Shown in pieces: positions 21,156-30,540 of a DNA stretch of 46,800 nucleotides. This DNA is from Priapulus caudatus (lineage: Eukaryota; Priapulida; Priapulimorpha; Priapulimorphida; Priapulidae). Below the pieces are notes generated by a model, which saw nothing but the letters and a program-made list of their open reading frames with translations, ran no database searches and had not been told where the DNA came from. Each line of letters starts with the position of its first letter. Position 1 is the stretch's first letter. The position numbers and the translations under genes are program-made. The stretch lies in assembly GCF_000485595.1 (NCBI RefSeq), contig NW_014578869.1, positions 4,517 through 51,316 on the forward strand, read 5' to 3'.

Positions 21156-21248
21156 ATGCCGCCAAGACAAAGGTCTTCGTCCGAGAGTAGCTATAGCGAT
21201 AGCGATCTCTTACCGTTAGCAAAGTTAGTACCAGCGCAGTTGCAGTAA
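21156..21248 (+). CDS. Small open frame between integrase and env, unrecognised
   Basis: An ATG 4 bp after the integrase stop opens a 30-codon frame, MPPRQRSSSESSYSDSDLLP then a short tail to a TAA. It is Ser/Asp/Glu-rich like the end of the integrase (SDDSESE). It could be a frameshifted remainder of the integrase tail or a tiny separate product. There is no family match from memory. Confidence 0.3.
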   Translation: MPPRQRSSSESSYSDSDLLPLAKLVPAQLQ

Positions 21249-21601
21249 ACATCTACGTCAAGCGCCCACTTGGAGACCTCTGATCAAGGACTACGCGAGT
21301 GGGAAGGCGGGGCAAGCGACAAGCGACAGGCAATGATGTCTTAAGGATCCAAGGCATTATTGACAACCATGCTACACATGAGGAGATCGGCACATATAGT
21401 ACACAGGATAGCATTGGTAACAAGGAGATGTTAAATGTATAACTCACTAATGGGCTACAGTTTTTTTGGGGGTTTTGTCTCTCTCTAGGTATCACGTGGA
21501 GGAGCCGCGGAAGCGCAGGCAGTCATTCCACGGAAGAACAGGGCGTCTAGGGGATACAATATAGAGCGGTAGTGAAACACCATTAACTTCTAATAACCTG
21601 T

Positions 21602-21692
21602 TCTTTTGCAGACACAGGCAGAGCCAGGAGAAGGGGTTTCACATGGCTAAGTAAACAGACGTCAGCTCAATAATCTTTCGTTTCATTACAGG
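21602..21692 (+). promoter_or_regulatory. Candidate splice acceptors before env
   Basis: CTGTTCTTTTGCAG ends at about 21611 and ATCTTTCGTTTCATTACAG ends at 21691. Both have pyrimidine-rich tracts. The second lies 1-2 bases before the frame that gives the signal-peptide-like start of env. That frame has no good ATG of its own, because the ATG at 21694 is in another frame and stops after four codons. This suggests the start codon is supplied by splicing from an upstream exon, for example the donor at 11748/11749. Confidence 0.5.
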
Positions 21693-23939
21693 TATGGATT
21701 GTGTGTAGCGACTTTGGTGCTCGCCGTGACGTTGATAAGAGGAGAAGTGTTCGTACCTAAAGGAACGCTCGCGATAATGCAGAGTAGTTGGACCATCGTG
21801 TTTACTTTAGATCTATCGCCTGTGAAGAATTACATGAGGGGGATTGATGAGCAGATCGAATATTTGTTTAATCAACGCAGTAAACGAGCACCGCCCGCTG
21901 CGGCGCGCCCCCCTATTTCGAGTGACAGGGCTCGCATGTCCTCACGAAATCCACCAACATTGAGAGGCGTATTTAGAAAGTGGTTGCACCCGAATACTAC
22001 ACTACTGCCACTATGGTTGAACAGCACAGTAAGGGCGCAACAACAGCAACAAGTCACCGCAAACAACGATCAATTTCGTGAGATTATCGAAGTTTTTATT
22101 AAGAAGCATGCAGATGATTTCAGAATCCGCCCAGCTATCAGAAGCAGATTGAGTACCGGTTAACGTGCTTTATGTTTTCAAGATTACGCGGACATCGTTT
22201 CAACGATGACTGTTACCGTTTATGCTCGTTTCAAAGGCATAAATATGGGGTAGCGACGGAAGATGATTTGAATGACTTGCAAGCGAGACTATCTGGGTTT
22301 GAGATTACTCAAGGGGCATTTCAACATGCCATAGAAGTTTCATTGACGGTTTTTAATCTGACAAAGACACAGGTTAAATTAAATCACGATATGCTAAACG
22401 AACTAATCGATGGCGTTGAGACGATGCGACAGTTTGTCAATAGTATAAACGACCAGCTACTAACTTTGACTATTACTCTTAATACTAGAACGGCAGCCAT
22501 AATTAGGCTACAGACCACAATTGACATGATGATGTTGACCTTACAAGACGTCACGAATATTGTCGCGCACCTGGAACATTCATTAACCAGTTGTCTTATG
22601 GGCCGATTACCGATTTCACAGGTACCACCAACGCATTTACTGAGTATTTTGCAGAGTATTAAGCAAGTTATTCCAAATTATCTGGCAATGCCAAAAGCAT
22701 TAGATGACACTATTTTGTATTACTACAGTCTATTGCAGACCATAGTTATACCAGTCGAAAATTCGTTCCATATACTCACGTTTCTACCACTTAAACATGT
22801 CGGCCAGATTTTCAACATTTTTCAATTATTGCCCGCACCTCAATACATTAATGCCACCCAAGCGCACGTGTATTATGTGTTAGATAAGGAATACGTCGCA
22901 TTTGCGCAGGATAAGACACGTTATTTTTATCCTGAGCCAAACCTAGTACGTAAGTGCCTTCACGAAACCCATAACATCTGCCAAGCAGAATCTGAAATCT
23001 ATTATGTTAGGGGGTCCAAGGATTGTTTAGTGGCGTTATTTTTAAGGCAAGCCGAGCACATACAAACCTATTGCCAAAGGAGGGTCAAGATGTGTGCTAA
23101 CCCTAAGCATCTGATTACGTATATTGGTAATGGTCACTGGCTTCTGTCACCGGCTAAGACGTTTCGGTTAACAGTGTCATGTCAGACTGCCAATGATCAG
23201 GCTCTCACTATTACGGACATTCAAATAGCATCACGTCAGCTGGTATCGCTGCAATCGGGTTGTAGTGCTCATTCGGCTGACCTTACCTTACCCACATTCT
23301 ATTTCCATGACTCGTCTGTGAATCTTACGAGATTGCTAGTCGATATGTTACCTAAGTCGCTCCGGACACCTACAATATGGGCGGACTTAGCTCAATTGGC
23401 GGTGGAGAGGGGTAATGCCACAGACCTCATTCCGCAGAATATAGTACCCCCTAAACTGTATGAATCGCATGATTTAGAGAAAGACGTAAGCGTATGACCA
23501 CCTCAAAGATGCCATAGTTAATAGCAGAAGGCTTCTGGATACGAATGAAGCAGCTCAGAAAAATTTTCAGAGCACACATATACAGTGGCATGAGATAGTT
23601 ATCTATGTGGCCATTGCTGTTATAGCAATTGTCGTGTTGTATTGTTGCTGCGCCCCACCACATCTTCGCCCACGCCTGTGTCAGTCATTCACTACACCTG
23701 GTACCACGGCGACTCATACCATTCTCCAACCCACTGTGCAACCCCTCTTGCAACCCGTCAATGCAACCGCGCCCTTCGTGCCGCAGCATTTGTATCCGAC
23801 ATTGCACGCTGAAGAGATGGAGAATGAGATGATCCACAGAGTTCGAGCACATCCGCTAGAGAGTGTGCATTTGAACGAGGAAGTGGAGATGAAAACACTA
23901 CCTCGTTCAAAACGTAATACTAAGAAATATGCAGACTAG
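21693..23939 (+). pseudogene. env: E1 envelope glycoprotein, baculovirus F/errantivirus Env type
   Basis: Three successive frames make up a fusion-protein-like envelope. 21693-22163 has a hydrophobic signal-like start, a WTIVFTLDL motif and a furin-type site RSKR at 21876-21887. 22172-23497 has a long helical heptad-like segment rich in Leu/Ile/Thr, a central domain with PAPQYINATQ and YYVLDKEY, about a dozen Cys, and several N-glycosylation sites. 23505-23939 continues in the first frame with a transmembrane segment (about 23595-23650, ending in three Cys) and a roughly 90-residue cytoplasmic tail. The domain order fits the F-type envelope shared by baculoviruses and insect errantiviruses. 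The part before the furin site is short, and the sequence after it is Pro/Ala-rich instead of an obvious fusion peptide. Frameshifts near 22165 and 23495 make this copy non-functional as read. Confidence 0.75.
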
Positions 23940-24345
23940 ACTAAGCATGCTCCATAGTTTCTAAGGATATCGATGCACAGGCGACGTATTTTTGGCACCA
24001 TGTACCTAACAAACACCGGTTATATGTTCATGAGTTAACTTCACTATATGTTCACGAGTTAAATGCACTATATCGTCACGAAATCACTTTAACGGATATT
24101 AATGTTGCACAATTACACGGTCTGTGTCACGTATGTTTATATAAGTAGCACCATGTTCACCAGCTGCACCAGGTTCACTATGTTCACCATTATAGTACCA
24201 GTCAACAAGTACTCACGCACAGGTGTTAATCGTATAATACTGCGTGTTTGTGTTTTTGTTGTATGTGTAGGCACGATATTATTAATGTGCCATTAACCAT
24301 GGCCATGTTGGCAGACAGCGCAATATATCTCAGTAGAATAATCTA
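23940..24345 (+). other. E1 3' end region with short tandem repeats; possible LTR remnant
   Basis: No gene. Three similar units of about 22 bp occur at 24023-24090 (TATATGTTCATGAGTTAAC, TATATGTTCACGAGTTAAA, TATATCGTCACGAAATCAC). TTCACC/TTCACTATG words repeat at 24150-24190. Repeats of this kind are common in U3 regions. I found no match to the 5' side of the element, so the 3' LTR is either diverged or lost. Confidence 0.4.
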
Positions 24346-24350
24346 GATTT

Positions 24351-25108
24351 TTGTTGAGCAACAGTCATCATGGACAGCATCAAAACGACGAACTGCCACC
24401 ACGACGGAGACGACAGCGATCAGGAGGAGAGACAAACCATCTACTACAGCGCCAGGAGAACACGACCTCATCGGGCGTCCCGCTCGCGTGGAGGGCGCGG
24501 CGCGAGCTGGCCACCCCGGAACCGCTGTACGTGCCACCAACGCACAGGGCCCGCACCGCGCCGGTCATAGATTGGGACGCCCTACAAGCGAACGTAGTGC
24601 CCGGCGCGCGCGGAGCACCCGGCCCTGCCCGGGACCCGACCGGCGGACCCCCACCCCACCCACAATGCCGCGACTAATCAATCCGGGACCCGCCTCAGCG
24701 TCGGCAGTGTTACAGCAGACACATTATGACAGCTGGGTGGCGTTCCGGGCAGATGTCCGCCGATACCGGGCCGACAATCCGGGATGGACCGTCGTCCACC
24801 ACGACGACGACGAGACGACAATCGCGGTTGTCCTGCTAGAACTTGCGCCGCTGCTGGGGGTATCCCTAGTCAATCAGCAGCGGCCAGGGCCACCTATCAT
24901 GCCCTACGACAGCGAGAGCGATTGGGAACCGGAGGAGGACGACGATGAGACAACGCGGTTCTACCAGTGGGATTAGGGGGAGGCGCCCACCAGGACGACG
25001 GAGGACGACGAGGACGATGAAGGAGGACGACGGAGGAGGGCAACGGACGACGACGAAGGAGGATGCCGGAGGAGGACGAAGGAGGACGACGAAGGAGGAC
25101 GAGCACGA
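24351..25108 (+). other. Unrecognised GC-rich coding-like region ending in GAC/GAGGAC repeats
   Basis: Sharply more GC-rich than its surroundings. One frame (24488-24976) is open and encodes an Arg/Pro-rich start followed by MPRLINPGPASASAVLQQ, SWVAFRADVRRYRADNPGW and VVHHDDDETTIAVVLLELAP. It ends in an acidic tail with YDSESDWEPEEDDDE. Overlapping frames give alternative starts (ATG at 24370). From about 24970 the DNA turns into GACGACGGAGGACGACGA-type repeats up to about 25105. There it meets the minus-strand gag-protease fragment abruptly. I recognise no family. It could be the N-terminal part of another retroelement or a captured exon. The repeat tract may be an expansion at the junction. 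Confidence 0.35.
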
Positions 25109-26315
25109 CAACATGGAATGTGCAGCATTCACTCTGCTCCCGGTGCGTCAATGTGAGAGAGCATGTACCGTAGTGCTCAACTGTATGGCCACCAAACGCA
25201 ATCAGCTTGGTTTGGGTGGGGCGCAAGCCAGGGGGTACTCCATCAGCGGCAGTGTTCCCCGTCAGTAGTGAACGATACACTGCTGCAGATATAACGTTCC
25301 CTTCACTGCCGGTATCGATTTTGTATGATATCTCTCTTCGTGCCTGGTCGGACTCAGTGCCGAGTGTGACGAACGCCTGTGTGTCGTCACTGTTGCTAGT
25401 GGTAACGGTCTCGCACTTCTTGGCCGCCTGCTTCTTGAGTGTGTGAAAGTACAGCTCCTCCTCGTCGTCCACGCGGCTGGTGGCGGTTTCTGCCTCTGTC
25501 AGTGTGTGGACACGAGTGTTGTATTTCGGCTTGGCATGATGACCTCTGTTTGACGAGCGACACATTTTGGCCCAGTGATTCTGCTTGCCGCAGCCCTTAC
25601 AACTAGTACCATAGGCTGGGCACTTTTCCTCTTTTCTGTGCGCCTTGCCACAGTTGCCGCACGTCGGCGACGGTGAGCTTGGCGGTCGCGAGTACTGCTT
25701 CCTGGCGCCAGTCTGTCTCGGCGTGCGTGCCTTGCTGCTTGGAGCGGTGTGAAGGGCATGTACTGTGTGAACGCCGTGTATGTCGTCTAGCTGTCGTGAC
25801 GTTGCCTCGTAGAGCTGAGCGGTTTTCAAGGCATCTGCTATCGTTGTCGTCTCACCCGTTTCTAATAATTTCGACTGGACACGTCTTGAATGTATGCCGT
25901 ATATTAGAGTGTCTAATATGTGCTCGTTTGGCTCTTTGTACTTACAGTCCGAGCACACGAGTTTGATGCGTTTTAGAAATGCATCTACCGTCTCGTTCGG
26001 CTCCTGTTTCAGGTTCCTTAGCTTGTAGCGTGCCACGCGGAAGTTGCTGTGCGGTTTGATGTACGCTCCAAACTTCTCCCAGTGTATGCTGAGATCCTCC
26101 TTCTCGTCGCTTCCTAGATCCCATGACTTTGCGATGTCCCGGCCTTCCTGTCCTACCCAGATGAGTAGGTAGCGGACTTTCCTCGCGTCTGCGTACTCAG
26201 ACAGAGGGCCGTCGAAATACAGTTCGCAGAGCGTCTTGAAATTGCTGAAGGCTACACTGGGGTCGGCTGCTTGCCAGTCCATCGTTGGCGTCGGCAAGCC
26301 GCTGAGTTCTGCCAT
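25109..26315 (-). pseudogene. gag: E3 gag-protease fragment (Ty3/gypsy)
   Basis: Starts at ATG 26315 (MAELSGLPTPTMDWQAADPS). It has a gag capsid region (WEKFGAYIKPHSNFRVARYK, ETVDAFLKRIKLVCSDCKY), then two zinc knuckles, CGNCGKAHRKEEKC and CKGCGKQNHWAKMC. The same frame runs into a protease with the active-site YKIDTGSEGNVIS (about 25300). So gag and PR are one frame here, unlike E1. Homology ends near 25109. The frame continues by chance into the antisense of the GAC-rich repeats down to 24897, giving a false Arg/Pro tail. RT and later domains are missing. The primer site and LTR lie just upstream at 26405-26506. Confidence 0.85.
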
Positions 26316-26404
26316 GGTCTATGCTGTGATGAAAACACAATCGTGTTTTATCTCTTTGTACGTCTTCCACCCAGCGATAAAACTGTTATTTATCAGCTGG
26401 TTTA

Positions 26405-26418
26405 CACTTCTGACACTA
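26405..26418 (-). other. E3 primer-binding site, tRNA-Leu(CAA) type
   Basis: The minus strand reads TAGTGTCAGAAGTG directly after the LTR. The usual gypsy PBS TGGTGTCAGAAGTGGGA pairs with the 3' end of animal tRNA-Leu(CAA). The match covers 13 of 14 bases, the second G being A. Confidence 0.65.
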
Positions 26419-26506
26419 TGTCGTGTTTTTTGTTTGTTTCTTTGCGTCTCGTGGTACACGAATAACCAGGTAGTTTGAAGAGATAAGTTTTTTATATAAT
26501 CAGAGC
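26419..26506 (-). repeat. E3 5' LTR, 3' part only
   Basis: Begins on the plus strand with TGTCGTGTTTTTTG next to the PBS, so on the element strand the LTR ends ...CACGACA. The same 85-90 bp recur at 27489-27576 with few changes. The homology stops near GAGCATCA, where the PR-RT block of another element begins, so the LTR is cut. Confidence 0.7.
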
Positions 26507-27488
26507 ATCAAATCTGATCCATTCTTGCTTGGAAAATGTCTTGCGATGTGCTTATGCCAAATGGGAGGCGAAGCCAGCAGTAACGACCAAAGGGTGTGCG
26601 GAAGGTCGTTAGGATCTGCGATTTTTCATCCAGTTTCACTGACCAGTACCCTGCCTTGGCATCGAGTTTGCTGAATACCTTGGCCTTAGCAAACTTGGGG
26701 TTCAGCTCTTCCACTGTGGGTATCTTGTGTGGACACCGCTTCAGGCTTGCGTTCAGGCGTTGTGGGTCTATACACACGCGTAAGGATCCGTCCTTTTTGG
26801 TGGTGAAGGCGAGGCTGGAACACCAATCAGTGTGTTCCTCTACCTTCCTGATGACACCTTGGTCAACCATCTTGTTGAGTTCATCCTTCAGCTTGTCTTT
26901 GAGGTGGATGCTACATTTCCGTGGTGCATCTATAAAAGGCTCTGCATCTTCCTTTAGGTGCAGTTTTGCGACTCCCGGAAAGTTACCAATCTTGTCAAAC
27001 TGGTCGGGATAGGCACGTTTTAAGTCGCCTGTACTCTGAATTCGTCCCCTTTTTGGTGAACGTGGCTGATTATCGATTCCATCAACATGGATTGTCACCA
27101 GGTCCAGGGCTTCGCATGTTGGAAGTCCCAGCACTGCAGGTCCTGGCACGTCAACGATATAAAATCTTGTTGTGACCCATCGTCGCTCCTTGTAGCTGCA
27201 TGGGAAATCGATGTATCCTAGGCATTTGATATCAGCGCCATTGTACGCCGTTAATGTAACCATACCTGAGGGCTTTACAAACTTTTTCAGGTCTACATTC
27301 TGGCTGTACATCTGCTTGACGGTTCTCAGGGGTAGGGTGTTACCAGACGCTCCCGTATCTATCTTAACACGTAGTCCGTAACCGCTACCTTGAAGCCGGG
27401 GTGGCTTCACAGCAAGTGTAGTGAAGACTTCATCCCTCGGTTTGGTCTTCTGTGCGGCAATGCTGTCCAGGCACTTGCTGCTGATGGT
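26507..27488 (-). pseudogene. pol: E2-type protease and N-terminal RT fragment
   Basis: An open frame of 300 codons (27410-26508) carries the protease loop KIDTGASGNTLPLRTVKQMY, FYIVDVPGPAVLGLPTCEAL, and then RT with GVIRKVEEHTDWCSSLAF, LRVCIDPQRLNASLKR and FSKLDAKAGYWSVKLD. It ends at FQARMDQI, before the catalytic YxDD motif. It matches 30795-31755 at high identity but has fewer indels, so it is a better-preserved copy of the same family. It is sandwiched between two E3 LTR pieces. On its left it joins inside the LTR, and on its right it joins exactly at the LTR terminus. Confidence 0.9.
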
Positions 27489-27610
27489 GATGTCGTGTTT
27501 TTTGTTTGCTTCCTTGCGTCTTGTGGTACACGAATAACCAGGTAGTTTGAAGAGATAAGTTTTTTATTCATAATCCGAGCATCATGGCGGCAACTGGCGC
27601 TGCCGGGCCA
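27489..27610 (-). repeat. Second E3 LTR copy, running into an assembly gap
   Basis: Starts at TGTCGTGTTTTTTG, precisely the LTR end defined beside the PBS at 26419, and continues past the common part to CCGAGCATCATGGCGG and the gap. The copy therefore looks like the 3' LTR of an E3 element inserted into an E2-type pol, with its 3' end at 27489. Confidence 0.65.
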
Positions 27611-27620
27611 NNNNNNNNNN
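27611..27620. other. Assembly gap (10 N)
   Basis: Ten N bases inside or at the edge of the E3 LTR copy. The order of the retroelement pieces on each side is not proven by this sequence. Confidence 0.99.
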
Positions 27621-28061
27621 CATTCTCCCCCTCCCCAAAAAAAAAGAAAGAAAGAAAGGAAGGAAGAAGAGGCGGGGAAAAATCATAAATAAGAGAAGAA
27701 AAATAAAAGAAAACAGAACAAAACAAATATTGAGTGAATAGTGGCATTCCATTTCTATTACAATTACTTATTTCACCTTTGCCTGGATAAAAAAAAATAA
27801 AAAAAATAAAAATAAACATGATAGCCTAGACCTTGTTAAGTCACCATGTTTTGGTTTGGCACATAATATTTCCTATGATAATCTAGACGCCTAGGAACGC
27901 ACATTCCTTGACCATGCATGAGATTGCACGGGTGTCACTTTCCCACTAACCTGTATAATACCAGTCGTCATGTTACGCTTGACTGCGTTCGCTACACTGA
28001 CGAGTGTACGGCCTACTCTGGTGAGTAGGCCCTAGCGGCCGTTACGAGCAGGAGCGGTAAT
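27621..28061. other. Low-complexity A/G- and AT-rich interval, no gene
   Basis: A-rich runs (AAAGAAAGAAAGGAAGGAAG at about 27645) and A/T runs (27788-27815) precede about 230 bp of unremarkable sequence. Two perfect hairpins near its right end are listed separately. Confidence 0.5.
27993..28031. repeat. Two adjacent perfect hairpins
   Basis: TACACT-GACG-AGTGTA (27993-28008) and, one base later, GGCCTACTC-TGGT-GAGTAGGCC (28010-28031). The stems are 6 and 9 bp with 4-nt loops. They lie about 30 bp outside the left LTR of E2. Function unknown. Confidence 0.7.
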
Positions 28062-28268
28062 TGAAGTGATATTGTCTAGTTGTACGTAAACACTAGACGA
28101 CGGATGATGCAGATAGAGGTAATTTAATGTAGAACAACAGATAGTAACTGCTAGGCCATCCTAGCCATCACGGAGAGACCGCTAGCTCGGATCTCTTAAA
28201 CCAGTTAACTCAGCAACTTTGTTTGGCACTAGGTGGCGTTAGCTTACAGTAGTATGGATATCACTACA
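28062..28268 (-). repeat. E2 LTR (3' LTR on the element strand)
   Basis: Begins TGAAGTGATATTG and ends GGATATCACTACA, so it is bounded by TG...CA with short terminal inverted repeats. It is 207 bp, the same as the copy at 32875-33081. It contains a CTCF-core-like GCACTAGGTGGCGT at 28226-28239. The short purine-rich AGTGATGGGGA on the minus strand, just inside it, is the probable polypurine tract. Confidence 0.95.
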
Positions 28269-28609
28269 TCCCCATCACTTAGCTAGAATTATGCATGTAC
28301 ACTGATATAGAGTATTTCACAATCATTTCAGATATTGAAATGCTAGGTAAACTGACATATACGCGACAGATATATGACATCACGTCTTAATGACTTTGCA
28401 CAATTTTCTAAGCTGGTTCCGCGTCTAAGTCTTATAAATCATTGCTTATTAGTTTACATAGAGTACACGCAGGTACAAAACTTAGGGATTATGGACAAAC
28501 AAAGTAGGACATTCACAGGGGTAGACTACCCTCCTGTCCTGGGGGTTATTCTGCCCCGTCTAATCTCTAACGCATGAGTAATAACTTCGTACGTTGCCAC
28601 TACGTATGT
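28269..28609 (-). other. E2 3' untranslated region between integrase and LTR
   Basis: No domain is seen between the integrase stop and the LTR on either strand. The element ends with integrase and has no envelope gene. Confidence 0.6.
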
Positions 28610-29826
28610 TCACTCTAGGAATCTTGCTGGCAACTTTACTGCGCGGCCGTACCGGGTCTTGCCTGGACTGGAGTCATCTCTCTGGGTACGGTCTGTCCCG
28701 CTACTGGGATCCTGGGGCGAGGTGTCACCTTGAGCATTAGCTGGGGACATAGCAGCTTCACAGGAAGCCTGGTTGGACTCCTCATCGCACAGCGCACGGC
28801 TGCGGTTTTGTCGTAGGCGTGTTCCATTTGGAGTCTCTACGACGTAACTTCGCGGCTGCTCATGTCGTGCGACCACTTCCCCTGGACACCACGTTTTGTT
28901 GCATTTGTCTAGGATCCGCACTCTCTGCCCCACGTGGAGTGGTGGTAGTTGATGCGCGTCTGGAGTCTGTTGCGCATTTTCTCAAATTCCGATTCTGCAG
29001 CTGCTCCTCTCACTGCTTGTCTCGGGCTCGCCGTGACTCGGTAACAGTGTGATGAAGTGGACGGCCAACATCAATCTCTGCGTGAGGGCAGATCTGTATC
29101 TACAGGTGTGGCGCGTATATTTAGAAATGCCATTTGCAAATTTCTCCGCATTCCAACGTCTTCTTTATGATTGGGCTTCACAATGGCGGATGTGACGCTC
29201 AATAATCCTTGATTTGCGGGTAAGTGAGGGTGAACTTGTGACGTTGCTTTGATGCTCCATGACTTGACAAAATGTGTAAGGCTTGCCCTGTGTACTGTGG
29301 CCCATTGTCAGTCATGAGCTCATCTGGTCTACCGAAACAGAGCGCAGTAGGCCTTTAATCTTGTTTGCCACTGCTTGGCTTGAAACGGGTGTGGTCATGA
29401 CATCGACCAGTGGGTACTTTGTGTACCTATCTGCGACAATCAAGTATTGCTGATTGTTGATCTCGAATAGATCTGACGCAATGAGCTGCCATGGTGTGCA
29501 TGTGGTACAAGTGGCTCGCGCTTATTGGCATCTTAGTGTACCTGGCAAGCTTTGCACGCTCTGATCATGTGCTCGATGTCTTTCGATATATTCACCCAAT
29601 AGACACTTTCTCGTGCAAGGCGTCGTGTCTTCTCGACTCCTTGGTGGCCTTGGTGTAGTTGGGAAAGAATGTCTGAGTGCATGGTCTCTGGAATCAGGAT
29701 TTGGCGACCCTTGAAGATCACTCCTGCTTCTATCGCGAGCTCGTCACGAAACGACCAATATGGCCTCAGATCAGTAGGCAGTTCTCTGATGGTTTCAGGC
29801 CATCCTCGATATACAATTTCCTTCAC
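28610..29826 (-). pseudogene. pol: E2 integrase
   Basis: The N-terminal zinc domain is clear at 29826-29533: HSDILSQLHQGHQGVEKTRR and MIRACKACQVH supply the HHCC ligands. The catalytic core (about 29530-28935) is readable only in pieces because of repeated frame changes; the stretch near 29300 corresponds to the DNGPQ region, read in broken frame. The C-terminal part is intact at 28933-28610 with MGQRVRILDKCNKTWCPGEV and RSYVVETPNGTRLRQNRSRA, a typical gypsy integrase tail that ends in a polar segment. Confidence 0.85.
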
Positions 29827-29831
29827 TGCAT

Positions 29832-30540
29832 CTAGATAGGGTCTTTTGCAGTGTCCTCGCGTAGCTGTTTTTGCCTGTGAGGGGAGAAATTGATCAGCGC
29901 CGTGGTATGGTGTTCAGACTCTTCCTCCTCAAGGTCTAGGCCATCCACACGGAGCTCCACTTCGTCATTATTATCCATGTTGGGCATTCTGCTTAGTGGG
30001 TCTGACAGATACATCTCAGGTCCAGGCCTGTAAACCATTCTGTAGCCGTAGCCTTGTATCTTCAGTAGCATTCTCTGCATCCTTGGAGAAGCTGTGTGGA
30101 GCGTTTCTCTGCGATGTTCACAGAGGTTTATGATCCGTGTATATCGTAAAAGGTCTGCCATACAGGTAATGGTGATACCTGTGAATGCCATGCACAACCG
30201 ACAGCATCTCACGCTCTATGTTGCTGTACCTTGACTGGCATTCGGTGAGGGCTTTCGATCCAAAAGCTACGACTTTGCCATCCTGGACCAGAGCTGCTCC
30301 TAATCCTTTCTGTGAGGCGTCCACTTCTAGGTCTAGCGGACTGGTAGTGTCGTAATACTCAAGACATGCATCCTGACTTATGGCATTCTTGAGCTCGTTG
30401 AAACCTGCCTCATGGTCAGAATCCCACGTCCATGGCACATCATTTCGCAGTAAGGCACGTAGTGGGTGAGCTTTCTCAGAAAAAAACGTGGTACGTATTG
30501 GGCAAGGAAGGTTACCATCCGAGGAAGCGCTGCAGCTCAT
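29832..30540 (-). pseudogene. pol: E2 RNase H
   Basis: Two overlapping pieces. 30540-30118 has WDSDHEAGFNELKNAI, the first catalytic Asp in LDLEVDASQKGLGAAL, the Glu in SRYSNIEREMLSVVHG, and the second Asp in FTIYTDHKPL. After a frameshift near 30120-30210, the second piece gives RRETLHTASPRMQRMLLKIQ and YRPGPEMYLSDPLSR, the connection domain before integrase. All expected catalytic residues are present. Confidence 0.9.

Larger units (their letters stand above)
11480..24345 (+). mobile_element. Envelope-bearing Ty3/gypsy (errantivirus-like) element E1, decayed
   Basis: The order is gag, protease, long spacer, reverse transcriptase, RNase H, integrase, then an env gene of the errantivirus/baculovirus-F type, all on the plus strand. 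The pol order with integrase last is that of Ty3/gypsy. The element is interrupted at 14208-15782 by family A DNA and an assembly gap. It carries in-frame stops at 13688 (PR) and 20099 (before the IN core) and frameshifts in gag, RNase H, IN (near 20300) and env. Clear paired LTRs were not identified, so both outer limits are approximate. Part of the damage could be sequencing or assembly error, because the domains are otherwise well preserved. Confidence 0.8.

Noticed and set aside
24897-25108. Arg/Pro/Ser-rich C-terminal part of the E3 gag-protease frame
   Set aside because: Protease homology ends near 25109. The rest is antisense of GAC repeats read by chance.
27981-28060. Possible hammerhead ribozyme (CTGACGAG next to a stable stem)
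   Set aside because: The required GAAA core strand and the third stem are missing; only two simple hairpins are supported.
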